Notes: a model not told the origin generated them from the sequence alone. Positions 19,290-31,192 are shown, numbered from the stretch's first letter. The stretch is DNA of 64,000 bases from Symbiodinium natans (GCA_905221605.1 CAJNDS010002701.1:353501-417500); one strand, 5' to 3'. Numbers and translations are program-made.

Positions 19290-20351
19290 CTCGCTGACGC
19301 CCCATTGCAAGAGGTGGAAGACCTGTGGCCGGGCTCCCAGCTGAAGCTAAGAGATAAGCTAAGACGGTATCTGCATCAAGCCATTCAATCCACACGCTGG
19401 GCGTAGTCTGCCGAGGCGGACTCGGATGAAGCCCCAGTGGGTAGTGCACGAAGAGGCTGGGCTTTGGCTGTAGCACAGATCGAGATTTCCAAGCAACAAA
19501 AAGTTGCCCCATAGGACCATATGAACGTATCTCGATATGGCAACAACCAGGAGCCAAGTATGTTCCTAGTTTGCCTATGCGAGCACAAGCGGATCCTGTG
19601 AGCTGGTGCACATGAAGCTTTGTGGCATGACTAGCTACAGGGTAGCATGGACTGGTACGTTCCATACTGCAATGGTCGACATGCAAATGGAAGGTGTGCG
19701 TGAAGAACTCTCGTGTAGCTATGGTTTCGCATTCATGTGATACGTATGCTGCGCTCATGAATGCACAAGCCTCTGAATGCAAGTCCTGCACATGCACAAA
19801 TGCTCTAACACGCTGTACGCCACCTGCCATGACCGTGCGTATGTTGCCCGCAGGAGCGTGTAGCAGCACTGGCGTGGAAAGATGATGGCGGAGACATCAA
19901 AGCTGTTTCGGCCTTACGCAGGAACGACATGCGGGGTTGATGAACTCACTCTACCTGCCAGCATTGCAAAACCAACCTTTTTCAACCCATCCACATCTTT
20001 ATAGGCTATCTTGCACTTAGTTAGCTGGCTTTAGTCAAGTTCCCAGAAATATAATGTGTTGCCCGGCCAATCCGAGGAGGGGTTGGGTTCTAGTGTGCAG
20101 CGTATAGAGTAGGGTGCGTGGAAGGGAACGACTGTCTTCATGAGCCTTTGGGGTGCCTCGGCTTGGGCATGAAAGTCTCAGCATGAGACGAGGAGGTAGA
20201 TACTGTCTCGAGGAAGGTCGGCATGGATCACGCCATACGGTACGAGTCCGAGGCCCATCTTGAAACTCATTGCATTCATTGGCCCATTAATCTCGGGTTC
20301 ATGATGAAAGCACTACAAATTCGTTTGGTTTTGTGCCTGCCTCTGCAACAG
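19290..20351. other. Unassigned stretch with a long antisense frame
   Basis: The minus strand is open from an ATG at 19828-19830 to 19075 (251 codons), with a protein-like but unrecognised sequence rich in His, Cys and Ser. Because it overlaps Y module copy 2 on the opposite strand, I do not call it a gene. Nothing else is supported. Confidence 0.25.
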
Positions 20352-20608
20352 GGGAACCGCAGCAGATCATATCCTCCTCCGCTGAGAACCTTTCAACACG
20401 TGTTAAATCATGGCTATTCCTTTGGCTTGCAGAATGTACTCCAGACATCCAAGCGATGCAGTTGCTAGGCAAATTTGGATCTAAGCCCTCATGTGACACA
20501 GTGCGCCGCGCCATGGGCGGGCTCTGCGGCAAGTCCGGACAAGGAACCTTGCCCGAACATCTTAGCCACAAGAGTTCGCGCAGGTCCTTGGACTTTGCCC
20601 TTCCGTAG
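20352..20608 (+). CDS. Candidate exon, unknown helical protein
   Basis: A pyrimidine-rich run ending CAACAG precedes a frame reading GEPQQIISSSAENLSTRVKS, then WLFLWLAECTPDIQAMQLL, up to a stop at 20606-20608. Composition and the strong acceptor-like context suggest an exon. There is no in-frame ATG near the start, so it would be internal or terminal. No family is recognised. Confidence 0.35.
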
Positions 20609-21726
20609 ATGCTAACCTCCTAATTAAGCCACCCCCTCTCCCACGGGCTCGTAACTAGAAGCACGAAAATTACGGAAGGCTTCTTGAAGAGCTGTGCACC
20701 CGGGTATGGTGCTGGCTAGCCCCTTCGAGTTTCGGAGGTTGAGACTGAGCAGGGATGGTAGTCGACACGTTCCTCGCATTTGCGTCTCGATGTTTAACGA
20801 CTGTTTCTATAAAGGGCTAAAGAAAGTTGCTTCGCACCCGGAGCTGAGGAACCCTTGATCCGAATGCAACCCTGCAGTTGCTTGGCTTTCGCCTGGCTAT
20901 CTTTGGGATCGTCCTCATGCCAGCTTCCGTAAGCGGCACAAGTCGATCAAGTCATTGAAATTTCGGCTTTAGGGCTTGCGGTTTGCATGCAGGCAGTAGG
21001 AGACGAATCATTTTTAGTTGCTAGATGCTTTTGTTCAAGGGTGCAGAGGTTTCGTGTCAATGTCGAAGCCTTAGAAAGGGCTTTGGGACACACCGGCGTC
21101 ACCCTAAGTCTCGCCATGCCTTCAAGGTAATGTGATTCTAAGAAGGGTTCGAGACGACCGGCTTTGACCGGCTTTCAGGTGAGTTTGGTTTTGCTGACTA
21201 TCAGAGGCCTGCGAAACAGAGCTTGCCCCCTCTGCATTGCATCAGTTCTGGCTCCAAGGGGTCGGCTGGAAAACCCACTTAGCGTGTCACATCGTGTCAT
21301 GCCGCTTATGTCCAGTCATATCCTGTGGAGTGGAACTGGGAGCCCTGCGAGTCAGTTTAGAGGCCTGCGGCCACCAGGATTCGAAAACCCGGTTCAGTGG
21401 CAGCGGTTTTCTGAATCTTCAGTCTGACACATCTACACACATCTACACACAACACCACGCGACACCAGACAACACTTCACACACACATACTCGACTGTGA
21501 CTAGACTCGATCCAGCAGGCCTTTCGAACCTTGATCCTCAGTCGAGACAGGAAGCCGTTCTGAAGACCACATGTCTCTGCAGAGCCTCTGCAGACTTAAA
21601 ACTCTATAGGCTTCTTCCTGGCCGCAAGCGCCGACTTGCTCAACGGGGCCTGGTGGCATCGGATGCGCAGGCCGGGCTTCAAAGGTGCAAGGCCCCAAGG
21701 CATCTCAAGGCATTGAGATCCGAACC
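20609..21726. other. Unassigned stretch
   Basis: Short frames only. An ACACATCTACACACATC-type run sits near 21428-21490. No gene or RNA is supported. Confidence 0.35.
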
Positions 21727-21810
21727 ATGTGCGACTCTCGCCAGGAGACGGAGAAGGACGGCTTCGAGCCCAAGATGACGAAGATGGAAGGCACCTCGGT
21801 GCGACGCTGA
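21727..21810 (+). CDS. Short charged candidate exon
   Basis: From ATG at 21727, 27 codons read MCDSRQETEKDGFEPKMTKM and on to a stop at 21808-21810. The frame is highly charged and free of low-complexity bias. It is too short to identify and may be the end of a longer exon that begins before the ATG. Confidence 0.25.
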   Translation: MCDSRQETEKDGFEPKMTKMEGTSVRR

Positions 21811-22862
21811 GGGAGGTTTTCCCGTGACAAGACAGCCCTGAAGCTCCTGAGCTACCTCAAATTTCTTCAATTAAGGAGCGATGCGTTCACGCACCATGCG
21901 CGGTCAGAAGCCTTCAATTTGTTTTTACCTGCGGACCAGCAAGCCAGCAAGCAAGCCGACACAAGCAATAGTCAAGGCAAGGTGAGGCAAGCACCGACCA
22001 TCTGAGGAACAGGTTCCCTGAGCAAGTTTGGCATCGGCGGCCTGGGCGGCAACATGAGAGACCGAGCATTTTCCCAGTGAGGAACTGCCATCTCAGCAGT
22101 TGCTGGGCGCTTTAGGAGGGCTCTTTAGCGTCACTCGGGCTTAAGCGAGGACTCCCTGTAAGCCCTGAAGCAACACACAGCCTAAACTCTTGCCGCTTGC
22201 TCATAAACCCCTCGACGCAGCATCTGAATCATCAAGCCACAGGGGCCACAAGTCTTAAACCGCTAGTCGCACCACGAAATGCCCTACACCGAAGCCGGCG
22301 GTGGTCGCAGCCGAAAGAAGAGCTGGTAAAACCCAGATGTGTCGAGCAACTGGGACATGCTTAAAAAGCGCTTCAGGTTGCGTGTGCCGAAAAGGCATGA
22401 AGCCGCAGAGTCCAAGCCAAGACGATCCTTGGGAGCAGGTGAGCATGACACTTTCACACTTTCAGCTTGAGCTGAGCATTCATGAATAAACTTACAACCA
22501 TTTTTCTGCTTGTCGCTTTCGAGCAGTCGAGGACTTTTGTGCCTTCCACACAGATCTTTGTACCCTGGACCCTAGGCAGCATTTGAGAGGGTTGCTCTTT
22601 CCAAGCCTCAAAATCCAAAGCCCGCGACGTGGAGCGATATCCGTGCCACGGGGCTTGAGCATCGGGAGCCCTGACGTTCCTTAAAAGTTCAGAGGCATAG
22701 GGCGCAAGGGCGTGATGTCTGCTTCGTTGCGGTGTTTCAGCTTCCGGTACTTGGGGCGTAAGAGCTTTCCTGCCAAAGAGGCCTCATGAAAGCAGAGGAT
22801 CGCGACGCCTTCGTGAACAATTGCCGAATCTTACGTACAGGAGCGGATAGAACGAAGTGGCG
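21811..22862. other. Unassigned stretch
   Basis: A plus frame ending in QDDPWEQ followed by GTGAGC (near 22440) could be an exon with its donor. Otherwise I see nothing. Confidence 0.3.
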
Positions 22863-23060
22863 ATGAAGCGCCTGAGTTTGTCTGCATTTGAGGGCGCAGC
22901 CTGGAGACCGGTAAAACTTGGCGGCGTGTTTCTTACAGCTGCTGATATGTCATACTCGTACGTGATTCATGCCGCAGCCATCAGGTTGGCATCTTCGATG
23001 GGCACGGACCCTTTGGGCATCACGTTGCCAACTTCGTTCAGGAGCGCCGAAGCACTATGA
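22863..23060 (+). CDS. Candidate small ORF or exon
   Basis: From ATG 22863 the frame gives 65 residues (MKRLSLSAFEGAAWRPVKL ... GITLPTSFRSAEAL) and a stop. The middle is mildly hydrophobic. The sequence is protein-like but unrecognised, and a shorter antisense frame overlaps its 3' half. Confidence 0.3.
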   Translation: MKRLSLSAFEGAAWRPVKLGGVFLTAADMSYSYVIHAAAIRLASSMGTDPLGITLPTSFRSAEAL

Positions 23061-23215
23061 AGCAGTGGTCGCAACAATTTGTGGGTGGGCCAGGGGACCA
23101 TCATATATAGAAGAGGTACAAGTCTGGGTGAGATGTGGGAGGCTTTTGCTGGCATGTGGCGTGCAGGCTTAGTTCATGCCCCTCTGTCCCGGAGTTGAAG
23201 ATCGATGCTAGGCGA

Positions 23216-23455
23216 GGTTGGGGGAGTTATGTCGGGTGGGTCTGTTCAATGGATTGGGGTGTTGGGGTCCAACTGGAAGCTCGAAGAGGAGACACTTCCG
23301 CGGACATTTCTGCAGTCGCAGAGCTTCTTGCAGAAGGAGGCCACAAGGGCCACCCCAAATCCTTGAGTTCACATGGTCAAGCTTACGTCATGAAACTGAT
23401 TCGAATGCAATGGCATGAGCGGGGCCACGGCACTTGGAGAAGTCCAAGCCTCTGA
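23216..23455 (+). CDS. Candidate exon, unknown protein
   Basis: A plus frame containing LEARRGDTSADISAVAELLA and QAYVMKLIRMQWHERGHG ends with a stop at 23453-23455. The part from about 23275 looks coding. A parallel frame is Arg-rich and less convincing. There is no recognised domain and the 5' limit is unknown. Confidence 0.28.
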   Translation, partial: GWGSYVGWVCSMDWGVGVQLEARRGDTSADISAVAELLAEGGHKGHPKSLSSHGQAYVMKLIRMQWHERGHGTWRSPSL

Positions 23456-25562
23456 AAGTGATCGTACTCAGGTGGAGAAGGCTCTTAAGGATGCCTTTCT
23501 GGAGACGAACCAGAAATGCCAGAGGCTTACATTGACTAGAGCACATAGAGGGTCGCTGTTGGCATGGGGCTAAGGAGCTGGGCATCAGCTGTCATTCAAG
23601 AGGATTCAAGAGAGTGCTGAGAAGTGCTAAGGCCTGGAAAATGAAGGTTTCGACTGCCAACTCAGTGGGACCACGGCCACACTGGCCTACCTCAGCCAAC
23701 GGATGCTGTGCCTTCCCTGCGGTTGGCATTTGTCAATTGCTTGATCGCTCGTCACCCGTGACTTGCGGTGTGGGTTTCGCAGTTCGTGTTTTCACTGGAC
23801 GTACAGCGGTGCTGCAGATTCTAAGCAGGTCGTTCCAGACATGACTGCGGCAACGGGGGCTCTGTGGTGTAGCTTCGGCAGTTTGACGAGCAGCTTGCTG
23901 AGAGCGCTTCAGAGAGCCCAGGTACATCGCACATGTTGGTGACTCTCAAGCGGTGGTTGCCTCGAAGCCAAAGCCGGTGATGCTTGGAAAGATTTCAAGA
24001 GCAGCCTTAGAACTGTGCTTTGTCTAGGTTTCCGCAGACCCGACAACCCCGTCCCCCGCAACAAAACCCTGACTACTGTAGTTGATTTGAGAATCAAAGC
24101 CAAGCCCTGCAGACGCAAAAACTCGGAATAAGCAGGCCCATAGCGTGTCCCTTTCTGACTAGGCTCGCTCCAACTTAGGAAGGGAGCACCTGCCAGCGTT
24201 GGGCTCGAGGTGGAGGCGCCGGTTTTCCCCTGAACCCAACAGAACTAAACCTTCTCGCCTTGAAGGTGTAGATGGGTTCTTAAGCCAGGCGGGACATGAT
24301 TCGTTATAGAGCGGGAAGATCCGAAATCTCCAGGTGCCCTCGTGGCATCTCGCGATTTGCCAAAATGCAGCTGCCTGAAGGTGTCTCTGAGACGTTAAAT
24401 CATCTACCGGAATTTGGAGTTTGAGCTGCCGCCTGGGGACAAACGCAGTCAAGGCTTCGAATGCCACTCCAAAGAATGGGACTTGTGCACCACACGGTCT
24501 TGCGCATGTGATCTCTTCCTGAACTTTGGAGTGTCAAGTCAGCAAACACGGGTCATGATTAGTGAAACCCCGCCCCCCCTCCTCTCCCCCCTCCCTCCTG
24601 ACCACCGAAGCAATTAAATTGTTTATACCTAGTGCAGGGCTGAGGGGGGGCGGGGGCAATCATTTCTTGTGGGGGGTTTGGGCCAGGTGCTAGGGATCTT
24701 CGACCAACTTTGATATGGTGTGTCTTCAGGCCAGAAGACTGAGCCCCCCACTAAAAGCGTGACAACACCTCCAGCAGTTCAAAGTTTCAGCATTTGTGGG
24801 AGGTGCTGACACCTGCACATCGCCTCACCCAAGATGCAGAGAGGCAGGCAAAGAATGGGGATCCCTCCTTGCTCGGTGAATGAAGAGGTTCCACGGTTGA
24901 CGTTCTTATTGTGCATGTTGCTACCATGAGGGTTTGCAGTTTTGATTTGGGGGTCTTTGTCTTGGCGGAGTGTCAGTGTCACAGCACATGTTGCAGCTCT
25001 AGAATCCCTTCCCCCAAAGTCCATGTCTGCGGCGGGGGATTCCAAACTGAGCCTCTTCGCTATTCTCCCAAAGTCGAGGCAGAGGGTGGAAGCCGCTGGT
25101 GGGCAAGTCGTCCAGCTCGTGGGTGATATTCCTTTGTGACTTGTTATGGATGGGGAGGGTAGCGGCGTTAGGCTGCTTGAGGGCTCTCTGGCTGGCTACT
25201 TTGCGAGGCAGGATGTAGGCCCAAGGGTTCTCTGGGTTTGGGAAAAAGAGCTTACAGCTTCAAGGCTTTGCTAAGGTGAGCAGAGGATGCGCCGGGCTTG
25301 TCACGCATCCAGGTGCTACAGAACCCCTAGCTGCCAACTCAGCAGGTGGCGGACAATGGTCAGAGGAACTGAGAACCGAAGCCTCCAGCAGACCCATGTG
25401 ACATGTTACAAAATGCGGGGTGAACTTTTGTGCCAATTCCTCACACAGCCAAGGCGGGTCTTTCTCAAGGGCGAGCTCTATCCAGGCTACTTGCTTCATT
25501 ACAGGACCCACTTGAAACCTTTGCAACCGTAGTGCCCCACCTGTTCATGTCACGTAGTTAGC
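23456..25562. other. Unassigned stretch
   Basis: Several 60-100 codon frames on both strands overlap without recognisable domains. Short C- and G-rich runs lie at 24570-24600 and 24640-24655. No supported gene. Confidence 0.3.
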
Positions 25563-25697
25563 CTAACAATTTGGGGCAATCGTTGAGCAACCACTGCTCC
25601 CTTTTCTCCGCTTTCCGCTGGCAGAGCATGGTTGGAGAATTGTCTCGTCAATCTTAAATTCCTTCTCGATCATGTACACCAAGCATGACCACACGTC
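25563..25697 (-). CDS. Candidate minus-strand exon, unknown protein (part 2)
   Basis: On the minus strand a TCTTGCTCCAG acceptor-like run is followed by DVWSCLVYMIEKEFKIDETI and a further 24 codons to a stop at 25563-25565. It probably belongs with the exon at 25750-25920 just upstream on the same strand. The alternating charged and hydrophobic pattern is convincing; the family is not recognised. Confidence 0.4.
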   Translation of the reverse strand, partial: DVWSCLVYMIEKEFKIDETILQPCSASGKRRKGSSGCSTIAPNC

Positions 25698-25749
25698 CTG
25701 GAGCAAGACATGCACAGTATCACGACCCAGCCCTACGGAGGAGGTGCGC

Positions 25750-25920
25750 TCATGTCTGGCCGTTGATGACACGGCGGGACCATCGTCCCTCACAAGTCCC
25801 GGACATGCCAGGCCTCTTCACGTAAGTGTCCTCTACCACGAAGACATCCTTTTCGAACTCATCGACCGCCGTGTAGGTCATCCCCATCATCTGATCGATC
25901 TCCAAGTGCTCTTTCTCGTC
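25750..25920 (-). CDS. Candidate minus-strand exon, unknown acidic protein (part 1)
   Basis: After TTTCAG on the minus strand the frame reads DEKEHLEIDQMMGMTYTAVD, then EFEKDVFVVEDTYVKR, and reaches a stop after 56 codons. ACTTACGTGAAG within it could hold a donor (GTGAAG), giving an intron of about 120 nt before the exon at 25563-25697. It is not in any ATG-started frame and so is easily missed. The function is unknown. Confidence 0.42.
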   Translation of the reverse strand, partial: DEKEHLEIDQMMGMTYTAVDEFEKDVFVVEDTYVKRPGMSGTCEGRWSRRVINGQT

Positions 25921-26054
25921 CTGAAATCACCGCATCGTTCCCGAGCATCCAAGCCTGAGCGTTGCAAGAGAAGGAGGGCATCCCTCCAAGATCTCTGGAA
26001 TAGCAGGCTCATTCGTTCTTGCCATTTCTTGTCCCAAGAGGCCGGCGCCTTCTC

Positions 26055-26214
<160 letters not shown>

Positions 26215-26822
26215 GACTTGTTTTTGTCCGGCTTTAGGCTTGGTCATCACCCGGGCATTCGGCGACAAGATTGGAGCAACTCGGTGTCTTCGATGAGCAA
26301 CTCCCTGAAAATTGCTTTGGGGCACCCAGCCTTCAGAACGAACAGCAAAACATGGTGCGACAACAGAAGATGAACCCAAACTGCTCCCCCGGCTTAGTTT
26401 TGAGGGCGTCTTCGGCGCATCTGCCAAAGTTTGATATTCCAATTCGAGCTACTGAGAGTAAACTCTTGCGCGTTTCGTGCCAGTGAACGACAAGGCCAAA
26501 GCCGGGGTCTCCGGCGAGCCTGACGTGCGTGCCACGGAGAGGAGCCTTTTGAATTGTGAAACGTTGCACGTCCACCGCCGAGTCAAGATTGGGGAACTGT
26601 GGCCATGGAGGAGACCTGAGTGGCAGTTCCTGCTGATGTGCTCAGACGGGGCTCCTTGGCTTTCCAAAAAGCATGCACTTCTTTCCGGGGCTGTGAAAAT
26701 GAGAACTCTAGAGTATTCAGGGTACATGTACCCAGCTTCTTTAAGAATGTGAGGGGAGTCGGTCCCCAAATTGATGATCGTTCCCAGCCCTGTGTGTGGT
26801 CAATCCTGCCTCCGATCCCCAG
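26215..26822. other. Unassigned stretch
   Basis: Overlapping frames of 80-120 codons on both strands with no domain. I cannot choose between them. Confidence 0.3.
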
Positions 26823-26882
26823 GTTTGGGAGTTCTGCGACTTCAAAGAAGCCGCAGATCTGATCTTCAAGCACCTTGGCTGA
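26823..26882 (+). CDS. Short candidate exon
   Basis: After CCCCAG the frame reads VWEFCDFKEAADLIFKHLG and a stop. It lies 30 bp before another coding-like frame (26912-27031) and probably shares a gene with it. Confidence 0.3.
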   Translation, partial: VWEFCDFKEAADLIFKHLG

Positions 26883-26911
26883 GGCTCGAGCGTGGCTTAA
26901 GACTTGAGAAC

Positions 26912-27031
26912 ATGGCCGAGTCCATCGCGGAGCAAGTGAAATCAGTCTCTGTTGCACACTACTGGCGTTTCCTAGCCTTTAAAGACTTAGCTGCCAATCT
27001 GCAGGAGAAAACGAATCCACTCGAACTGTAG
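26912..27031 (+). CDS. Short candidate ORF or exon
   Basis: From ATG 26912 the 39 residues run MAESIAEQVKSVSVAHYWRF and on to NPLEL and a stop. They look like helical protein. Upstream the frame is open further with less convincing sequence. No family is recognised. Confidence 0.35.
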   Translation: MAESIAEQVKSVSVAHYWRFLAFKDLAANLQEKTNPLEL

Positions 27032-27670
27032 ACGCCAGACTCCCTCAGCATTGCATGCCTAGAAAGAGCTCAGGGATGAGAGGGGGGGGTGTGGAGCAGA
27101 TCGAGTCTGTACCCCGATATCGGCAACCCATGAAGTCCCAATGCAAGGCCTCGTGCTCCGAGCCTGTAGGGTCACTGATCATTGGGAAGGCATTCACTTG
27201 AGAGTTGCTTGCAGCGGTCTCAAGGTACCCGCCCAGCAAGGCGCAAGAAGCTGCCGAGGCACGAACACGGTATTTGTTGTGTTACTGGCTGAAGTTCGTA
27301 GCAGACGTCGTTCGGTTTGGGCAGTTGTCCAAATTCCTGGCTTCGGGACCAATGATGGGGCCTTTGGCTGCTTCAATTAGTGTTGTTTGAAGCGCTCGGC
27401 TGGGGAGCTGTTAGTCCAGCATGCCGATGTGTTCGACAGCTGCAAATGCTGTCAAAAGCTGCAGCATCTCCTCGCTGCAACTCCAAATCTGCCAGTTGCA
27501 GTGTATCAAAGCACGGTGTTCTCCGCCTGTAATCTGTTGAGTTTTCCAATGTGCGGAAAACTTCTAGTGCTGCTGGTTGCAGTATGGCACGCTGTCGGAA
27601 TAGGTTTGCGCATTTGCTCTTGAGGGGAACCAGACAGTAAGGTATGAAAATGAGGGAGCCAGCTATCCAG

Positions 27671-27748
27671 GCCCTCGCAAAAGAAGCGTGGGATCGCTGG
27701 GTGAAGGAAGAGGGGCTCCTTGTCAATGGCAGCAGTCAGAGTTTTTAG
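27671..27748 (+). CDS. Short candidate exon
   Basis: After GCTATCCAG the frame reads ALAKEAWDRWVKEEGLLVNG and ends at a stop 25 codons on. The EAWDRWVKEEG core loosely recalls the W module (WREKMRPEWV), but the match is too weak to count as a copy. Confidence 0.3.
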   Translation, partial: ALAKEAWDRWVKEEGLLVNGSSQSF

Positions 27749-29313
27749 GAGTTTTGGGTTTGGGGAATATGGAGTTCCTGGTAAGATGCCACAGGGGTGC
27801 TGTAGATTTTTGTGGCCAGAATTTCGAATCTATGATTACCGGTAGGGCTCCAAGAAAGCTAAAGCGAGAATAAGAATTAAACGGGTCACCTCTGCCCGGC
27901 GGGGCCTGTGGGAATAAGCCTTTCAGGGAGGTAATGCCAGCCCTCAGCCCAGCAGAATCTCATCGGTCTCAGGAATGTGGTGGATGACATCACCGTCATC
28001 GTTTGCTGGCTTCGTTCCTGAGGAATCAGCCAAGGGGCCATGAAAAGACCAAAGCCGCCCCCAGCCATAAACCACGAGCCTTTAAAGCCCCACCCTGGAA
28101 GGCATTGGCATAATGGCTGCCTGTATTCTAGTCAGACCTACAGTCATCTCTGTGGCGCTCTTGAGGGTTCCGTGTGCGTGTGGCTCGAGCCCAGAGCTCG
28201 GATGAAAAGAGATCAAAGGAATCAAAGGTGTTTAGAGCAAGGGGCCCACCACAGCGCAACCGGAATCTCAAGAGCGACAATGCCACATTGGTCACAAAAT
28301 TGTGACCTTGTAAAGCCCGTGAACACCGCCTCGTGCAGTTCTCTGGCGGCAGTGCGTTGCGTGAAGCAGGCGCAGGAAGGGTGCTGAAGAGTTTGAGTGC
28401 ACGGTTGCCACTCCCAAGCCAACCCTACTATCGCTGGAAGAGCCCCCACAAACCGTAAACCGGTGCCTGTGAACCGAAGCTCACAAATGACCCTGGTTTG
28501 AAAGCCGCTTATATCCCTTTGGCTTGACACAGGTTTAAGATTGATTGCTCCCCTACGACCCAAGCTGCGGGGCAGCTTCTCAGAAGCATCTCACGCACCT
28601 CAAATGCTGGAAGACCCCCCCCCAAGGCAGCACCCAGATGATATTGTTCTCCTTCTCCTTTTGACGATGTATCATGCAGTTGGCATGTCGTTTGCATCTA
28701 TCAGAATCTATCACTTGCGACGACGAGGAATGGCAAAGACATGCCTTTGTACGATCGACCGCCCAAAACCGCATTGGCATGCACACATACAAGCTTGCAA
28801 AATCCACATCCTACGTCTGATGCTTCATTCAAGTTCAAGTAAGCAGTAAGCATATACCTGAGACACCGGGACCGGGGCCATGCCAAGGATGAGCTTCGCC
28901 AACATCCCGAAGAAAAGTCGAAGATGACTTTTGCCGATTTCAAGGCGGACTGCTGATGTAGCCTGGGGGATTTGGGAAGTTTGTGCAGGCGGCTGGCATG
29001 TTGGGTTCTTCCAATGATCACTGGATGTGAGGATTGGAGGTCTAGGCAAAGAAGAGGTGCGCATGCCTGGATGGGAAACACTGAGTGCAGGAGTGTTGCA
29101 AAGATAGCCCCATAGCTGGACTCCGCAGCTTTCTGGGCTGCCGCAGGAGAATCTTCTTAGTCTAAAACGATCAAACAATATGTCCCCACTCACATTGGTG
29201 CCTGAGAGATCCGAGAATGTAGCCTCAGTATCTTGGGGGGGGGGGGGGGGGGCTTTGTCAGATGCCTACAGAGGCTGGGGGATGTTCAAAAGACAGGGAC
29301 CGGTTTTCTGCAG
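27749..29313. other. Unassigned stretch
   Basis: Holds an 18-G run (29235-29252) and several overlapping frames. A minus frame at 28825-29193 ends in FFGMLAKLILGMAPVPVSQV and could be coding, but its start is not an ATG and I see no family. Confidence 0.3.
29235..29252. repeat. Poly-G tract (18 G)
   Basis: An uninterrupted G run. Confidence 0.95.
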
Positions 29314-29406
29314 GAGAAGTTCAGCGAAAAGCTGAAGCCAGAGGCGATCTTCCGGGTCAGGGACCTTTGTGATGGTCACCAGGGGCTTCGGGCTTGGGCG
29401 GCTTAG
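29314..29406 (+). repeat. Divergent W module (EKFSEKLKPEAIFR)
   Basis: After TTTTCTGCAG the frame reads EKFSEKLKPEAIFRVRDLCD and stops at 29404-29406. EKLKPEAI aligns with REKMKPEWV of the W modules, and the position behind an AG acceptor is the same, but Trp is missing. Confidence 0.35.
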
Positions 29407-30091
29407 GGTTCGCGAGTCTGAAAACCCCAGCTCCCACTATTCTAGTTTGTAGCCTCTTGGCATCGGGCTGATGATGCGTAGGCCAGTTGGTTTCACAGGC
29501 TACCTCGTGTAACCGAAAAGAGGCCTCGTTCTCGGAAACTACAGGTGCTGACTCAGCTTTGCAGTTGTTTAAGTTGGTCCTTGGTTCATCATCGCTGTTG
29601 GCGCATACTCTTTGTGTGGAGCGAAGGCAGTAAGCAACAGCAGCAAAGCATTTAGTTCAGTCCACGTTCTGCAGCTTCATTTGTGCAATCGCAGCTTATT
29701 TCTTATTGTTATCTTTATCTTCTTCTGTTTCTGGCATACGGTTTAAATCAGTTACTCGTGGCTGCTAACTTCTTCATGAGAACTCTCCACTCATCCCACG
29801 CAAATCTCAACGAGCTCTGCCTCCACTTCCACAAAAAATATGCTGGCTGCACGGCGCCAAAACAGGACAGGGAGGAAGGAAGAGAGTTTTGTTTGTGTTT
29901 CTCGTGTTTTTGGGTGTGTTGCATGTAGTTAAGGGATAGAGCTTCTCACAACCTCGTTGTGTCGCTGTGGCTGTAGCTCTGGGGCCAACAGGTCTTCAGT
30001 GAGCTGCGGGAGAAAGGAACGCGTTCCAAGCCTTTAGGCAATCTTCGCAATTTTGTTGAGACTGCCATTCCCTCTCTTCCTTCCTCACCAG

Positions 30092-30148
30092 GAACTGGAG
30101 CCCTTCTGGCGTGAGAAGATGCGACCCGAGTGGGTGGCCGGTTGCTGA
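30092..30148 (+). repeat. W module copy 2 (ELEPFWREKMRPEWVAG)
   Basis: A pyrimidine-rich tract ending CCAG precedes ELEPFWREKMRPEWVAGC and a stop. GTGGCC after the last Trp codon could serve as a donor, which would make the module one short exon. Confidence 0.55.
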
Positions 30149-30802
30149 GTGGGGCTCTGCGTTTTGGGGTCCTGAAGGCCACAAGCCGGCTCAAAGCGAC
30201 AAGTCTCTGGGTCATAGCCGTGACTGATCTTTCTTTTTGCCTGAATCCCCGTGCTACTTAGTTGTGTCGGTCATTGCGTTATGTTGTCGCGACCAGAAGC
30301 TGTGATTCAGGACGGTTGTTGAGAAATAGCTGGGGCCGCTGGGCATCAGTCTTTAGCTGTGTCTTGCATGTCCGCGTTTCGAAAGCGGAGCAGACTTTCG
30401 AGATCATGGCGTCTATCCGAGTCTATCCACTGATAGGGCAGTAATTCGTACGGTGGATACAGCTCCAACACCCGCAAGCCCGGCAGCCTCCGATAAAAAC
30501 AGCCCCACAGCCGAACCCGAGCCTTCGTGTCTTTAGCCTTAGAGCGCCGCTTTGCTCTCCAGCTCTACAGGACACAGCTCTTGCACGGCCGCTCACAGAC
30601 CTCACCCAGGTCAAGGCGAAGGGCAGAGGGGGGAAGGGGTCTGTGATACACGCTGTGAGCTGCACTAAGCTGCTGCGCAAACAGATCATTCGCAGAGGGC
30701 CTTTGCAGAGGCTCCCATCCCAGATGCGGCCACCTGGAAGGACCTGACTCGGAGTTGGAGCATGAGAATTAGTTGTTGAGGCTACTCTTGATGACGTGCC
30801 TG
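30149..30802. other. Unassigned stretch
   Basis: Short frames only; no supported feature. Confidence 0.35.
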
Positions 30803-31165
30803 TTAGTCGTTGCTTCCACCATCAGAAGCAGATGGTGTGCTGTCACCGTTTAAGGCCATGCGTATCGTTAGTTCAGTCTCCAACAAACCTCGAGCCCAAG
30901 AGACCCTCTCTCCAACTCTGACTTCGAGGATGATGGAAGTGCCATCAAGGCGGTACCAGCCTGAGAGTGTGCGATACGGCTTCCAATCGAAATCCCATAC
31001 AAGACTCGGTGCTTTCCACCACTTGGTCCAGAATTTGAACGCGCACAGACACGTGCAGCTAAGGACGAGAAAAGGCTGCCGCCAGAAAGCTCGCAGCCAA
31101 TGCCTCTGCTCCGACAAACGCAGTAGACGATCCAGTTCATGCAGCACCATGTCATGATATGTCAT
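30803..31165 (-). CDS. Candidate minus-strand ORF, possible membrane segment (120 aa)
   Basis: From ATG 31163-31165 the frame runs 120 residues to a stop at 30803-30805. It starts MTYHDMVLHELDRLLRLSEQ. A Trp/Phe/Cys-rich hydrophobic segment follows (residues about 28-50, FWRQPFLVLSCTCLCAF). The second half has a beta-like pattern (GWYRLDGTSIILEVRVGERV) and the end is acidic and polar (DGGSND). The continuity of sense through 120 codons and the natural-looking C-terminus favour a gene or terminal exon. An antisense plus frame is less protein-like. The function is unknown. Y module copy 3 lies just beyond its start on the other strand. Confidence 0.42.
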   Translation of the reverse strand: MTYHDMVLHELDRLLRLSEQRHWLRAFWRQPFLVLSCTCLCAFKFWTKWWKAPSLVWDFDWKPYRTLSGWYRLDGTSIILEVRVGERVSWARGLLETELTIRMALNGDSTPSASDGGSND

Positions 31166-31192
31166 GCATCGAATGGAAGCCCCTGAAGGCCC

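Noticed and set aside
19075-19830. 251-codon minus ORF
   Set aside because: Overlaps a Y module on the plus strand, has no recognisable domain, and one frame of this length is not improbable in GC-rich DNA.
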